DNA of 64,000 nucleotides from Roseomonas aerilata DSM 19363 (GTDB lineage Bacteria > Pseudomonadota > Alphaproteobacteria > Acetobacterales > Acetobacteraceae). Location of the stretch: contig NZ_JONP01000007.1 of the NCBI RefSeq assembly GCF_000711725.1, forward strand, positions 186,001 to 250,000, given 5' to 3'. Positions 34,325 through 43,417 of the stretch are shown piece by piece; the stretch's first letter is position 1; each line of letters opens with the position of its first letter. The notes below the pieces were generated by a model that saw only the letters and a list, made by a program, of their open reading frames with translations, was not told the origin of the DNA and did not search any database. A program made the translations under genes and the position numbers.

Positions 34325-34860
34325 GCCGCCTCGTCATCCACGACGCCGAGACCAAGGCCATCCTGGCCGATACGCAGGACGCGGCGGAGATCGCCGCCCT
34401 TCTCGCGCCCATTGGCGTGCGCTTCGAGCGCTGGGAGGTCGCGGACCTTCCGCCGGGCGCCGAGGCGGAGGCGGTGCTGGCCGCCTACAAGCCGCGCCTC
34501 GATGCCCTGATGGGCGAGACGAAGGCGGGCACGGCGGACGTGATCCGCCTGACCGCCGACCACCCGCAGGCCGACGCCATCCGCGCCAAGTTCCTCGCCG
34601 AGCACATCCACACCGAGGACGAGGTGCGCTTCTTCCACGAGGGAGCGGGCAACTTCATCCTTAATGTCGGGGGCAAGGTCTACGACGCCCACTGCACGCG
34701 CGGCGACCTCATCTCCGTGCCCGCCGAGACGCAGCACTGGTTCGATGCCGGCCCCACGCCCAACGTCACGGCCCTGAGGATCTTCACGGACACCACCGGG
34801 TGGACGCCGCACTACACCGGCACCGACATGTCGGAGCGCTTTCCGGCCACGACCGCTTGA
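34321..34860 (+). CDS. mtnD: Acireductone dioxygenase
   Basis: 179 residues from ATG 34321, translationally coupled to mtnB. Cupin metal ligands His95, His97, Glu101 and His139. It oxidises the acireductone to the 2-oxo acid precursor of methionine (Fe form) or to an off-pathway product with CO (Ni form). The metal cannot be told from sequence. Confidence 0.95.
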   Translation: MSRLVIHDAETKAILADTQDAAEIAALLAPIGVRFERWEVADLPPGAEAEAVLAAYKPRLDALMGETKAGTADVIRLTADHPQADAIRAKFLAEHIHTEDEVRFFHEGAGNFILNVGGKVYDAHCTRGDLISVPAETQHWFDAGPTPNVTALRIFTDTTGWTPHYTGTDMSERFPATTA

Positions 34861-34876
34861 GCGCGACCCCTTGAGC

Positions 34877-35584
34877 ATGGCGCCCCGCGCGGTCGTCCTC
34901 GATATCGAGGGCACGACAAGCGCCATCGCCTTCGTGAAGGATACGCTCTTCCCCTTCGCGGAGAGGGCGCTGGGCGGTTACCTGCGCGCGCATGCGGGGG
35001 AGCCGGCGGTCGCCGCCCTGCTCGACGAGGTGCGCGCCCTGGCCCCTGGCGAGGAGCCGGAGTCGGCGCTGCGCGGCTGGATGGCGCGGGACGAGAAGGT
35101 GACGCCGCTGAAGGCGCTGCAGGGGATGATCTGGCGCGAGGGCTTCGAGTCGGGGGCGCTCCGCGGCCATCTCTGGCCGGATGTCGCCCCCTGCCTGCGG
35201 GCCTGGGCGGGGGCGGGGATCGCGCTGCGGATCTACTCCTCCGGCTCGGTGGAGGCGCAGCGGCTGCTCTTCGCGCATACCGAGGCGGGCGACCTCACGC
35301 CGCTTCTCTCGGGCTTCGACGACACGCGCACCGGCCCCAAGCGGGAGGCCGCCTCCTACGCGGCCATCGCGGCCTCGGCCGGGTTCCCACCCGGGGAGAT
35401 GCTCTTTCTCTCGGACGTGGCGGAAGAACTGGACGCGGCGGCCTCGGCCGGGTTGGCCGTCTGCCAGCTCGTGCGCCCCGCCGATGGCACGGTGGCCAGC
35501 GGCCGGCATCCCGCCTGCGCCACCTTCCCCGAAGTCGCCACCCGTTTCGGCCTGCCCGCCCCGGACGACCCGCCCTCGGGCTAA
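34877..35584 (+). CDS. mtnC: Acireductone synthase (enolase-phosphatase E1)
   Basis: 235 residues from ATG 34877; a TTG at 34871 would add two residues. HAD motif VVLDIEGTT with Asp9 and Glu11, YSSGSVEAQ for motif II, KREAASY for motif III, and FLSDVAEELDAA for motif IV. It enolises and dephosphorylates 2,3-diketo-5-methylthiopentyl-1-phosphate, the step between mtnB and mtnD. It lies 16 bp after mtnD. Confidence 0.95.
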   Translation: MAPRAVVLDIEGTTSAIAFVKDTLFPFAERALGGYLRAHAGEPAVAALLDEVRALAPGEEPESALRGWMARDEKVTPLKALQGMIWREGFESGALRGHLWPDVAPCLRAWAGAGIALRIYSSGSVEAQRLLFAHTEAGDLTPLLSGFDDTRTGPKREAASYAAIAASAGFPPGEMLFLSDVAEELDAAASAGLAVCQLVRPADGTVASGRHPACATFPEVATRFGLPAPDDPPSG

Positions 35585-35712
35585 GGCGACGCTGTCATGT
35601 TGCCGCGCTTGCGGGCCGCCGCGCGCGGGTCCAGAGGGGTTGGCCCCAAGGCACTGACCGCCTCTTCCTTCTTCGCCCGATTCCTGCGCCCGGACGCCGG
35701 GAGACACCGCGC

Positions 35713-36702
35713 ATGATGACCACCTATTCCCTCCGCGGCGGCGCCTGCGCCGTTCACGGGGGCCTCGATACGGCCGAGTCGATCGCCGCCTCCACCTGGA
35801 TCGACCTCCTCAATCCGACTCCGGAGGAGGAGCGGGCGGTGCAGGACGCGCTTCACATCGAGGTGCCGACGCGCGAGGAGATGCAGGAGATCGAGAGCTC
35901 CTCGCGGCTCTATAAGGAGGGCGAGGTGCTCTTCCTGACCGCCGCCTTTCTCTACGGCGCGGAGGAGGGGGAGTTCGGCTCGACCCCCATCACCTTCGTC
36001 CTCGCCCCCAGCGCGCTGATCACGGTGCGCTACGCGACGCCGAAGGCCTTCTCGGTCTTCGCGGTGCGCGCCCAGCGGCAGGGGCTGCCGCTGCTGCGGA
36101 CGCCGGACGGGGTGATGCTCCACATCTTTGAGCAGATCGTGGACCGGCTGGCCGACATCCTCGAGCGCACCGCGAGCGAGATGGACCGCGCGAGCCAGAC
36201 GACCTTCCGCAACGCCCGCAACATGCATGTGAAGGCGAACAAGCGCGACGTGGACCTGCGACAGGCCCTCCTTACCCTCGGCCAGGTCGGCGAGGTGACG
36301 AGCCGCGCAAGCGACACGCTCCTCGGCCTCACCCGCATCCTCACCTTCGTGGGCGCCGAGAAGTCGAGCGCGATACGGAAGGAGAACCAGGCGATGATCA
36401 AGACCCTGGTGCGCGACGTGCGCTCCCTCGCCGAATACGCGAACACGATGAGCAGCAAGGCGCAGTTCCTGCTCGATGCCGTGCTGGGCATCATCAACAT
36501 GGACCAGAACGGGATCATCAAGACCTTCACGGTCGCGTCCGTCGCGCTGATGCCGCCAACGCTGGTGGCCAGCATCTACGGCATGAACTTCGACAACATG
36601 CCCGAGCTGAAATGGGCGCTGGGTTATCCCTGGGCCCTGCTGCTGATGGTCGCGAGCGCGCTGCTGCCGCTGGTCTACTTCAAGCGCAAGGGCTGGCTCT
36701 AG
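35713..36702 (+). CDS. corA: CorA family magnesium/cobalt transporter
   Basis: 329 residues from ATG 35713. A large N-terminal cytoplasmic domain, long helices, then two C-terminal membrane segments with the selectivity motif YGMNF between them and a basic KRKGWL tail. This is the usual CorA architecture and length. It forms a pentameric Mg2+ channel. It faces the PepSY gene across a 13-bp convergent gap. Confidence 0.94.
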   Translation: MMTTYSLRGGACAVHGGLDTAESIAASTWIDLLNPTPEEERAVQDALHIEVPTREEMQEIESSSRLYKEGEVLFLTAAFLYGAEEGEFGSTPITFVLAPSALITVRYATPKAFSVFAVRAQRQGLPLLRTPDGVMLHIFEQIVDRLADILERTASEMDRASQTTFRNARNMHVKANKRDVDLRQALLTLGQVGEVTSRASDTLLGLTRILTFVGAEKSSAIRKENQAMIKTLVRDVRSLAEYANTMSSKAQFLLDAVLGIINMDQNGIIKTFTVASVALMPPTLVASIYGMNFDNMPELKWALGYPWALLLMVASALLPLVYFKRKGWL

Positions 36703-36715
36703 GGCCAGCCTGGCG

Positions 36716-37978
36716 TCAGGCCCGGCTGCCCTCGGGCGGCGCGGGGGCCTCGGCGGCGGGACGCGGCCGGCGGCCCCCTGCCGCGGCGCGCGCCGCCTTC
36801 ATCCGCCGGCGCCCGAGATAGAGGATCCAGCCGGTGATGCCGAAGAGCGGCATGGCGAGGCTCGCGACCATCATCAGCGCGGTGCCCAGCGGCCCGAAAT
36901 AGGAGCCGCTGTGCAGCGCGAGCATGCTGCCAATCAGCCGGTGGCCGAGGGGCTGCCCGGCGTAGCGGCGGTGCTCCACTACCTCGCCGGCGGCGTTGAT
37001 GGCGATGCTGCTGCGCGCGTCCTCATGCGCCGCCTCCGCCTCGACATAGGTGATGCGGAGGGGCTGGCCGGGGTTGGGAAGGCGGAGCTGGGCCGTGGCG
37101 TAGTCCGGCCGCTCGCGCAGGAAGACGGCCCAGGCGGCGTCGAGATCGACGGCCGGGCGGGCGGCGCGGCCCTCACCCCGCGCGCGCCCCTCGCCCTGGC
37201 CTTGCGAGCCCTCGCCGCGCGGCGGACCGGCTTCCGCATTGGGGCGGGGGGCACCGGTGAGGTCGAAGAGGGCGCTGCGGTACCAGTCGAAGGACCAGAA
37301 GAGCCCTGTCAGCCCCGCCAGCACGTAAAGCGGCAGCACCCAGGTGCCGATCACGGCGTGGAGCCGCCAGAGCAGGGCGCGGCCGCGGAGCTTCGGATCG
37401 ATGCGGAACCAGGCCCGCCAGCTCAGCACCCGCCGAGGCCAGCGGAGATAGAGTCCGGTGAGGGAGAGGACGACGAGGGCGATGGTGGAGACGCCCACGA
37501 CGATCCGGCCCTCTGCCCCCGCCAGCAGCCAGCGGTGCAGCTCGCGCGTGGTGCGGAAGAAGCCCTCGCCGACGGGCGTGCCGAGGAGGCTGCCGTCGCG
37601 CGGGTCGGCGAGGCGCAGCTCGCGCCGCGGGCGGGTGCCGGGCGCGGGCGCCTCGCGCGGGGTGAGGAAGGCGCGCGCCGGCCGGTCGGGCGCGGCGGCG
37701 AGGGTGAGGGAGGCGACGCGGCCGCCGCTCGCCGCCTCGATCCGGCGGATCAGCTCGGCCGGGGGCAGGGTGGGCTCGGGGCGGGCCGCCACGGTAAGGA
37801 CGCCCGGGTTCAGCGCGCGCAGGATCTCGTCCTGGTAGGAGAGGAGGGCGCCGGTGACGCCGACCACCATCAGCACCATCCCGGCCGTGATGCCAATGAA
37901 CCAGTGGATCTGGAACAGGACCGGGGAGAGGCCCGGCAGGCGGCGTGGGGAGGGATCGGGCAAGGGCAGGGTTCTCAT
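36716..37978 (-). CDS. PepSY-associated membrane protein (possible iron-related reductase)
   Basis: 420 residues from ATG 37978. Four membrane helices: about 20-45, then near 160, 210 and close to the C-terminus. HWFIGITAGMVLMVVGVTGALLSY-type helix 1 is followed by a PepSY-like periplasmic region. A low-complexity Gly/Glu/Arg insert (about 247-270) interrupts the second periplasmic part. Such proteins often accompany TonB-dependent siderophore receptors and may reduce ferric-siderophores, but no receptor is adjacent here. Confidence 0.85.
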   Translation of the reverse strand: MRTLPLPDPSPRRLPGLSPVLFQIHWFIGITAGMVLMVVGVTGALLSYQDEILRALNPGVLTVAARPEPTLPPAELIRRIEAASGGRVASLTLAAAPDRPARAFLTPREAPAPGTRPRRELRLADPRDGSLLGTPVGEGFFRTTRELHRWLLAGAEGRIVVGVSTIALVVLSLTGLYLRWPRRVLSWRAWFRIDPKLRGRALLWRLHAVIGTWVLPLYVLAGLTGLFWSFDWYRSALFDLTGAPRPNAEAGPPRGEGSQGQGEGRARGEGRAARPAVDLDAAWAVFLRERPDYATAQLRLPNPGQPLRITYVEAEAAHEDARSSIAINAAGEVVEHRRYAGQPLGHRLIGSMLALHSGSYFGPLGTALMMVASLAMPLFGITGWILYLGRRRMKAARAAAGGRRPRPAAEAPAPPEGSRA

Positions 37979-38011
37979 CGGCCGCGCGGCGACGGCGCGC
38001 CGGCCGATGAG

Positions 38012-38033
38012 TTGCTAATGCGAGTTGGTATCA
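38012..38033 (-). promoter_or_regulatory. Weak Fur-like site upstream of the PepSY gene
   Basis: TTGCTAATGCGAGTTGGTATCA lies 34-55 bp before the PepSY start in an AT-richer patch. It recalls Fur-type sequences built on AATGCGA, and PepSY genes are commonly iron-regulated. The dyad is poor, so this is suggestive only. Confidence 0.2.
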
Positions 38034-38056
38034 GTGGCAAGCAGGGCCTGCGCCCC

Positions 38057-38509
38057 TCAGCCGTTGAGGTGCGCGCCGAACTTCGCCATCCAGAAGTTCG
38101 ACACCGAGGTTCCGGGCCCCGAGCGCAGCCGGACCGTCCAGAGCGGCTCCCGCGGGTCCGCCGTCTCGATGAGAAAGTTCCAGCCCACGCGCCGGTCCGC
38201 GCGGTTGTAGACCGGCTCGGTCCGCCATTTGCGAATGACGGCGTAGGGGATGAGCTTCGTGACGCGCCGGGAGGCGATGCCGAGCATCTCCTCGGTCCCG
38301 CTGAACAGGAGGGTGGCGTCGCGCCCCTCCAGCCGGTCCTCCAGGCTCGGGCATTCGCGAACCAGCGCCGCGACGGCCTTGCGGCGCGCCGCGATGCTCC
38401 ACCAGGCCCATCCCCCGATCACGCCCAGGAGCGCGAGCGCGCCCAGCACCGCCAGCGTCACCACCTCTGCCCAGGCTCCCGATTCGTTTCCCCCGGGGGA
38501 TAGGGCCAA
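38057..38509 (-). CDS. Membrane-anchored hypothetical protein
   Basis: 150 residues if started at TTG 38509; a GTG around residue 16 is an alternative, and no clear ribosome site decides. One N-terminal membrane segment (about 15-38) is followed by a soluble domain of about 105 residues with alternating strands (VIRKWRTEPVYNRADRR, then WTVRLRS). I do not recognise the family. It is divergent from the EcsC gene. Confidence 0.65.
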   Translation of the reverse strand: MALSPGGNESGAWAEVVTLAVLGALALLGVIGGWAWWSIAARRKAVAALVRECPSLEDRLEGRDATLLFSGTEEMLGIASRRVTKLIPYAVIRKWRTEPVYNRADRRVGWNFLIETADPREPLWTVRLRSGPGTSVSNFWMAKFGAHLNG

Positions 38510-38583
38510 GCCCGCGCCGGATCAACGCGCCGGGCCGTTCCCCGCCGATGCAACCCGGCCCGCCGCGCGCCATTTGTTGCCCT

Positions 38584-39411
38584 ATGAGCACCACATCCTC
38601 CGATGCGCCGTCCGGGACGCTGCCCGCCTTGCTGACCCTCCCCGAGGACGCCCAGCTCGGCCTTGCCAAGGCCGTGGCGACGCTCGAGGGGCCCTCCGTC
38701 GCCGCGCGGCTGGCCGCCATCGCTGGCACGCCGGTGGAGGCGCTGAAGGCCCGCCTGCCCACGAATATCCGCGAGCAGGTGGACGCCGCCGTCAGCAAGG
38801 CGCTGGAGAAAGCCTGGTCCACCGCCGTCGGCACCGAGCCGCGGCGCACGCCCTTCGGCATCGACACCACCTGGTTCCACCGGGGTGTCGCGGCCGCGAC
38901 CGGCGCTGCCGGCGGGGCCTTCGGCCTCCTCGGCACCGTGGCCGAGCTGCCGATCTCCACCACCGTCCTCCTCCGCCAGATCGCGGCCGAGGCCGCCGCC
39001 GCCGGCGAGGACCCGCGCACGCCCTCGACGGCCGCCGAATGCATGGCCGTCTTCGCGCTCGGCAGTCCCGCGAACGCGGAGGACGACATCGCGGAGACCG
39101 GCTACTTCGCCGCCCGCATCGCCCTTGCCCAGATGCTGCCCAATGCCGCCACCAGCCTCGTCTCCGGCCTCGTGCCTGGCTTCCTCGGCGCCATCGCGGC
39201 GCGCTTCACGGGAACGGTCGGCCTGAAGCTCTCCGCCCAGGCGGTGCCGGTGATCGGGGCGGCGGCAGGGGCGGCGATCAACCTCGCCTTCCTCGAACAT
39301 TTCCGGTCCGTGGCAGCGGCCCACTTCCTCGTGCGTCGGCTGGAACGAGTCTATGGCGCGGATCGGGTGCGCGCGGCCTACGACGCGCTGCGGGATGGAA
39401 ATACGGCCTGA
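38584..39411 (+). CDS. EcsC family protein
   Basis: 275 residues from ATG 38584. The EcsC-type core is visible as GAAGGAFGLLGTVAELPISTTVLLRQIAAEAAA-like helices (about 103-137) with ACMAVFALG-like CMAVFALGS near 155, and two later hydrophobic stretches. EcsC was named after the B. subtilis ecs operon; the biochemical function is unknown. It is probably membrane-associated. It stands alone, followed by copy D of the hairpin element. Confidence 0.85.
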   Translation: MSTTSSDAPSGTLPALLTLPEDAQLGLAKAVATLEGPSVAARLAAIAGTPVEALKARLPTNIREQVDAAVSKALEKAWSTAVGTEPRRTPFGIDTTWFHRGVAAATGAAGGAFGLLGTVAELPISTTVLLRQIAAEAAAAGEDPRTPSTAAECMAVFALGSPANAEDDIAETGYFAARIALAQMLPNAATSLVSGLVPGFLGAIAARFTGTVGLKLSAQAVPVIGAAAGAAINLAFLEHFRSVAAAHFLVRRLERVYGADRVRAAYDALRDGNTA

Positions 39412-39430
39412 TTGGCCGGCGCGGGTGGCT

Positions 39431-39630
39431 CCGGGGGAGAGAAGGAATTCTCTCCCCCAGACCCCCACTCATCTTTTTCTCTCAGTTGGAGATACTGGGC
39501 GGCCGGTGCGCCTCGGGTTGATGACCCGAGGCGACCGACCTTTCAGGAAGGTTCCGCGACAGCCAAAGGGGGATCCAAGGGCTTCAGGCCCTTGGCTGGA
39601 GAGGTCTGGAGAGGGCAGCGCCCTCTCCAG
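39431..39630 (-). repeat. Multi-hairpin intergenic element, copy D
   Basis: Same orientation as copy C, between convergent genes; the shortest copy. It starts with a shorter stem, GGGGGAGAGAA-GGAA-TTCTCTCCCCC, then CTCATCTTTTTCTC, GCCTCGGGTTGATGACCCGAGG, GTTCCGCGACAGCC, the CCAAGGGC/GCCCTTGG hairpin, and a perfect 11-bp CTGGAGAGGGC-AGC-GCCCTCTCCAG (39606-39630). It ends 10 bp before the asparaginase stop. Confidence 0.9.
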
Positions 39631-39640
39631 GGTCACAGGC

Positions 39641-40651
39641 TCAGGCCAGCGGCAGGGCTGCGACCTCACCCACCACATGGTTGTTGCTGTCCAACACCGG
39701 CGCCTCCACCGCGCGCGCCAATTCGGCGGTCCGGTCGGCGGGCAGAAGGCCCAGGCGGCCGAGGACGGTGGCGAAGAGCGCCATTTTTCCGCGCGTGGCG
39801 CCGTCGGTGATCTTCACGGCGATGCCGAGGCCTCGTTCCGGCACGAAACCGAGGACGAAGCCTTCCGCGCCCTCCTTCAGCAGCACGCGGCCTTCCGTGG
39901 CGGCGACGATGCGCTCGGTGGGGCGGCCGCGGCCGGAGAGGTGGGCGGGGTGCTCGCGGAGCGCTGCGAGCAGGCGGCGGATGGCGGCCTCGCGCCGGGT
40001 GTCGGACACGGCGAGGGCGGCGTAGCGCGCGGCGGCGCGGGCGGCGTCGGTCATGGTCATGGCCAGGGCGGGAAGGCCGCAGCCGTCGGTGCCGCGGGGC
40101 AGGGCGGTGGCGTCGCGGCCGATGAGGTCCGAGAGAGCGTCGAGCCAGTGGCGCTGGGCGGGGTGGTCGGGCCGCTCGTAGCCCCCGGGCTGGCCGAAGG
40201 CGGCGGCGGCGGCGAGGAAGCCGCAGTGCTTGCCGGAGCAGTTGTGGAAGACCCGCCGCTTGCCGCCGGCGCGGGCGGCATCGACGAGGTCTCCCTCGTC
40301 CATCGGGAAGGCGGGGCCGCAGACAAGGGCGGATTCGGGGCGGCCGAGGCGGCGGAGCCATGCCTCCACCATGGCGACCTGGAAGGGCTCGGCGCGGTGG
40401 GAGGCGCAGGCGAGGGCGAGATGGGCGGAATCGAGCCCGTCCGCGGCGCCGCTTTCCACGAGGGAGAGAGCCTGGAAGGGTTTGAGGGAGGAGCGGGGGA
40501 AGGTGAGCAGGCCGGGGTCGCCCCAGGCGTGCAGGAGGCGCCCCGTGGCATCGGCGACGACGGCGGTGCCCTGGTGGGCGCTCTCGGTCACGCCGCCGCG
40601 GCGGAGCTCGATGCGGGCGGAGGGGGCCGGAGGGGAGCTGAAGCTTGTCAT
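39641..40651 (-). CDS. Asparaginase (Rhizobium type, class 3)
   Basis: 336 residues from ATG 40651. The Ser54-x-x-Lys57 motif in PRSSLKPF and Cys138, Lys141 in HNCSGKHCG are conserved, with a further Cys in TDGCGLPA. These match the zinc-containing, thermolabile asparaginase II family of rhizobia (PF06089), which is structurally unrelated to E. coli asparaginases. It hydrolyses L-asparagine to aspartate and ammonia. It overlaps the upstream GT2 gene by four bases (ATGA). Confidence 0.93.
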   Translation of the reverse strand: MTSFSSPPAPSARIELRRGGVTESAHQGTAVVADATGRLLHAWGDPGLLTFPRSSLKPFQALSLVESGAADGLDSAHLALACASHRAEPFQVAMVEAWLRRLGRPESALVCGPAFPMDEGDLVDAARAGGKRRVFHNCSGKHCGFLAAAAAFGQPGGYERPDHPAQRHWLDALSDLIGRDATALPRGTDGCGLPALAMTMTDAARAAARYAALAVSDTRREAAIRRLLAALREHPAHLSGRGRPTERIVAATEGRVLLKEGAEGFVLGFVPERGLGIAVKITDGATRGKMALFATVLGRLGLLPADRTAELARAVEAPVLDSNNHVVGEVAALPLA

Positions 40652-41406
40652 GAGCGGCCTCGTCGGAGCAGCAGCGCCGGCAGGCGCAGGAGGAAGCCGG
40701 TCATCAGCCGCGTGTGCATGCCGGTGAGCAGCAGGTTGTCGCGGCCGTAGCGGAAGTGGGAACTCCCGCCCTCGGCCGGGGCGAGGTAGCGCACCCGGGC
40801 GGGGATGTTGAGGGCGGGCACCCCGGCCCAGGCGAGGCGCACCACGGCCTCGGCGTCGAAGTCGTAGCGGCGCATCCAGCGCGTGCGGCCCATGATCGCG
40901 AGGAGCGGGGCGATGGGATAGACGCGGAAGCCGAAGAGACTATCCGCGATCGCCTCGCCGCCCGGGGTGGACCAGAGGGTTTCCAGGCCCGCCCACCAGT
41001 TGGAGACGCGCCGCCCGCGCACGCGGAGCTGCGGCGCCTCGGGGCCGAAGACGGGGGTGCCGAGCACCATGGCCTCCGGGCGCGCGGCGGAGGCGGCTAT
41101 GAAGTCGGCGATGCGGTCCGCCGGGTGCTGGCCGTCGGCGTCCATGGTCAGGGCATGGGTGAAGCCCTCGGCCGACGCGCGTTGCAGGGCGTCGAGCAGG
41201 GCCGCGCCCTTGCCGCCGTTCGCGGGGCGTTCGATGAGGCGGAAGCCGGGGTCCTCGATCGCGCGCAGCGGGGCGGCGGAGCCGTCGGTGCTGCCGTCCA
41301 CCACCACCCAGACGGCGGGCCAGGCGGTGCGGGCGGCCGCGACAGTCTCGGCCAGCTTGGGCCCGGTGTTGTAGCTGGGGATGAGGACGAGGTGGGTGCT
41401 GCTCAA
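40648..41406 (-). CDS. Glycosyltransferase family 2 protein
   Basis: 252 residues from TTG 41406, overlapping the acyltransferase stop (TTGA). GT-A fold: LIPSYNTG at 8-15, NGGKGAAL at 63-70, and the metal-binding Asp89-x-Asp91 in MDADGQHP. This is the dolichol-phosphate-mannose synthase-like branch without a C-terminal membrane segment. Together with the acyltransferase upstream it may act on a lipid-linked or membrane lipid substrate. Confidence 0.88.
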   Translation of the reverse strand: MSSTHLVLIPSYNTGPKLAETVAAARTAWPAVWVVVDGSTDGSAAPLRAIEDPGFRLIERPANGGKGAALLDALQRASAEGFTHALTMDADGQHPADRIADFIAASAARPEAMVLGTPVFGPEAPQLRVRGRRVSNWWAGLETLWSTPGGEAIADSLFGFRVYPIAPLLAIMGRTRWMRRYDFDAEAVVRLAWAGVPALNIPARVRYLAPAEGGSSHFRYGRDNLLLTGMHTRLMTGFLLRLPALLLRRGRS

Positions 41407-42263
41407 CGGGACCTCGTTCCGAGAGCGTCGGCGTGCCGCTGGCGAAGGGCCTCCGCGAACTCCGCGGCGGGGCCCTCGACAGGAAGGCGCTCACCGAGGC
41501 GGGCGCGGTAGCGGAGGGGGAAGGCCGGGCGGCGCCAGAGCGGCCAGCCCTTGCCGAGGTAGCGGGTGTTGCTCTCGATGAGGACCGTCTGCACCGGGGC
41601 CCGGGCGCGGCGGGCGATGAGGGCGAAGCCGGGGTGGAAGGGGCCGATCAGGCCGTCGGGTGAGCGCGTGCCCTCGGGGAAGACGAGGAGGTTGGCGCCC
41701 GAGCGCAGCGCCTCCGTCGCGCGGGCGAAGACCCGGCGGGGATCGCCGTTCGGGATGTAGCCCGCGAGGCGCCCGCCCCCGAGGGCCGGGTTGCGCTCCA
41801 GCCCCGCCTTCATGATGCAGACCGTGTCCGGCAGGCGGGAGACGACGAGCATCACGTCGAGCATCGAGAGGTGGTTCGGCGCGACGACGAGGCCGCGCGC
41901 ACTGCGAAGGGGCTCCAGCCCCTCGAGGTCCAGTTCCACGATCCCCGCGCGCTCCATCAGGCGCAGCAGCCAGCGGAAGCCCACGGTGATGGCGCGCCGG
42001 CCGAGGGGCCGGCCGATGCGGTGCGGGAGGAGGAAGGAGAGGGGAAAGGCAATCAGCCCCCATCCGAGGAAGCACGCGCCGAGCACCGCGAGCATGGCGT
42101 AGAAGGCGAGGCCGTCCCGCAGGCTGCCCTGACGCTCGGGGGGCGCGAGGCGGGCGGGCGGGGGCTCGCAGGCGGTGCAGGATGGCGCGCGCACTCGTTC
42201 CCCCCTTGGTCTCCGGACCGGGGTGGCGCCTGGGCCCCGGTCGTGCTGCGCGGGAGGATACAT
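41403..42263 (-). CDS. 1-acyl-sn-glycerol-3-phosphate acyltransferase family protein
   Basis: 286 residues from ATG 42263; the first ~45 residues are low-complexity, so a later start is possible. One N-terminal membrane segment (about 52-78), then the PlsC motifs: NHLSMLD at 130-136 (His131, Asp136) and FPEGTRS at 195-201. The family acylates lysophosphatidate or related lysolipids. A GT2 gene overlaps its end. Confidence 0.9.
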   Translation of the reverse strand: MYPPAQHDRGPGATPVRRPRGERVRAPSCTACEPPPARLAPPERQGSLRDGLAFYAMLAVLGACFLGWGLIAFPLSFLLPHRIGRPLGRRAITVGFRWLLRLMERAGIVELDLEGLEPLRSARGLVVAPNHLSMLDVMLVVSRLPDTVCIMKAGLERNPALGGGRLAGYIPNGDPRRVFARATEALRSGANLLVFPEGTRSPDGLIGPFHPGFALIARRARAPVQTVLIESNTRYLGKGWPLWRRPAFPLRYRARLGERLPVEGPAAEFAEALRQRHADALGTRSR

Positions 42264-42281
42264 GGGGCGGGCGGGCCTGCC

Positions 42282-43169
42282 CTAGCCCTCCAGCGCCAGC
42301 ACGGCGAAAGTCGCGAGCCAGTGCTCGCCCATGTAGTGCCCGGCGACGTGCGGCAGCCCGGCCTCGAGATGGGCCGCGGCGGCGGCGAGCATGGCGGGGC
42401 GGCGCGCATCGCCCTCCGGCAGGGCGGCGGCGAGGCGGCGCCAGCACCAGGCGCGGGAGAGGTTCAGGCCGTCCAGATGGGCGATCTTGCCGTCCGTGCG
42501 GTCCGAGACGGTGGCGGGGGTGAGGAGGGTGGCGGGCTGCCCCTCGGCCAGGCGGGGAAGGAAGGCGTCGAACCAGTGCCCGAACTCGGCAGGCGGCAGC
42601 AGGCGGGCCATCAGCGCGGCCTCCACCAGAGTGGGCGAGAGGAAGTCGTCGCCCCCGGGCTCGCCCCAGGCGGGGCAGTCGCGGTCGGGCCCGTAGAAGC
42701 GGCGCGCGAAGGGGGCGATCTCCGCCTCCATGACGTCCGCGGCCATAAGGAGGGCGAAGGCGGTGTTGCCGTGCGTGCCCGTGCGGACGGGATAGGTGGC
42801 GAGCGGGAGGAAATCCCGGAAGCGCCTCGCGAAGGCCTCGGCCAGCGGCGCCAGGCGCCGCGCCCAGGGCTCCTCCGGGTGCAGCGCCAGCTCGGCGGCC
42901 AGGGCCAGCAGCCAGCCCCAGCCATAGGGCCGCTCGAAGCCGCGGGCGGAGGGGCGGGCGAGATAGGCGCATTCCCCGGCCACCGCTTCGGGCGTCAGGC
43001 GGCGGTGCAGCAGGGCGCGAATGGCCGGCGCCTGGGGCATGCCGGGGAAGCGGCGAAGAAGGCGGGCCAGCATCCAGTGGGCGTGGACGCAGGAGTGCCA
43101 GTCGAAGCTGCCGAAGAAGGCGGGGTGCAGGGCGGCGGGCGTGCGGGCGTCCGCCGGGCCTTCCAGCAC
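42282..43169 (-). CDS. DUF2891 family protein
   Basis: 295 residues from GTG 43169. HPAFFGSFDWHSCVHAHWMLARLLRRF-like N-terminus (about 15-41), then RPYGWGWLLALA and GTHGNTAFAL, follow the DUF2891 pattern, an alpha/alpha-barrel of unknown function related in fold to sugar-modifying enzymes. The frame stays open upstream and the sequence EREYPHKPDH before the first GTG matches the family, so the real protein probably begins further up, near 43274, where only a CTG is available. It is divergent from the YqaA gene. Confidence 0.82.
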   Translation of the reverse strand: MLEGPADARTPAALHPAFFGSFDWHSCVHAHWMLARLLRRFPGMPQAPAIRALLHRRLTPEAVAGECAYLARPSARGFERPYGWGWLLALAAELALHPEEPWARRLAPLAEAFARRFRDFLPLATYPVRTGTHGNTAFALLMAADVMEAEIAPFARRFYGPDRDCPAWGEPGGDDFLSPTLVEAALMARLLPPAEFGHWFDAFLPRLAEGQPATLLTPATVSDRTDGKIAHLDGLNLSRAWCWRRLAAALPEGDARRPAMLAAAAAHLEAGLPHVAGHYMGEHWLATFAVLALEG

Positions 43170-43417
43170 ATGGTCGGGCTTGTGCGGGTATTCCCGCTCG
43201 GCATGGTCGAGCGCGATGGCGGCGAGGCGGGAGGAGAGGGCCTCGCTGAGGCGGGAACCGGCGGATTGGGGCAGGGGCGGGCGCTCGCTCGATGGGACAG
43301 TACTCTTTCCCGAGACGCGCGGGGCCGCAAGACGGGGTGAGACCCTGTTCCCGCCCCGTGGCCTCGCCGCGCGTTTCCGCCTTGCCCCTGCCGGCGCCGC
43401 GTGGGATGCCCCCGCGC

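Noticed and set aside
35581-36228. 215-codon minus-strand ORF opposite corA
   Set aside because: Shadow frame of corA with no motif.
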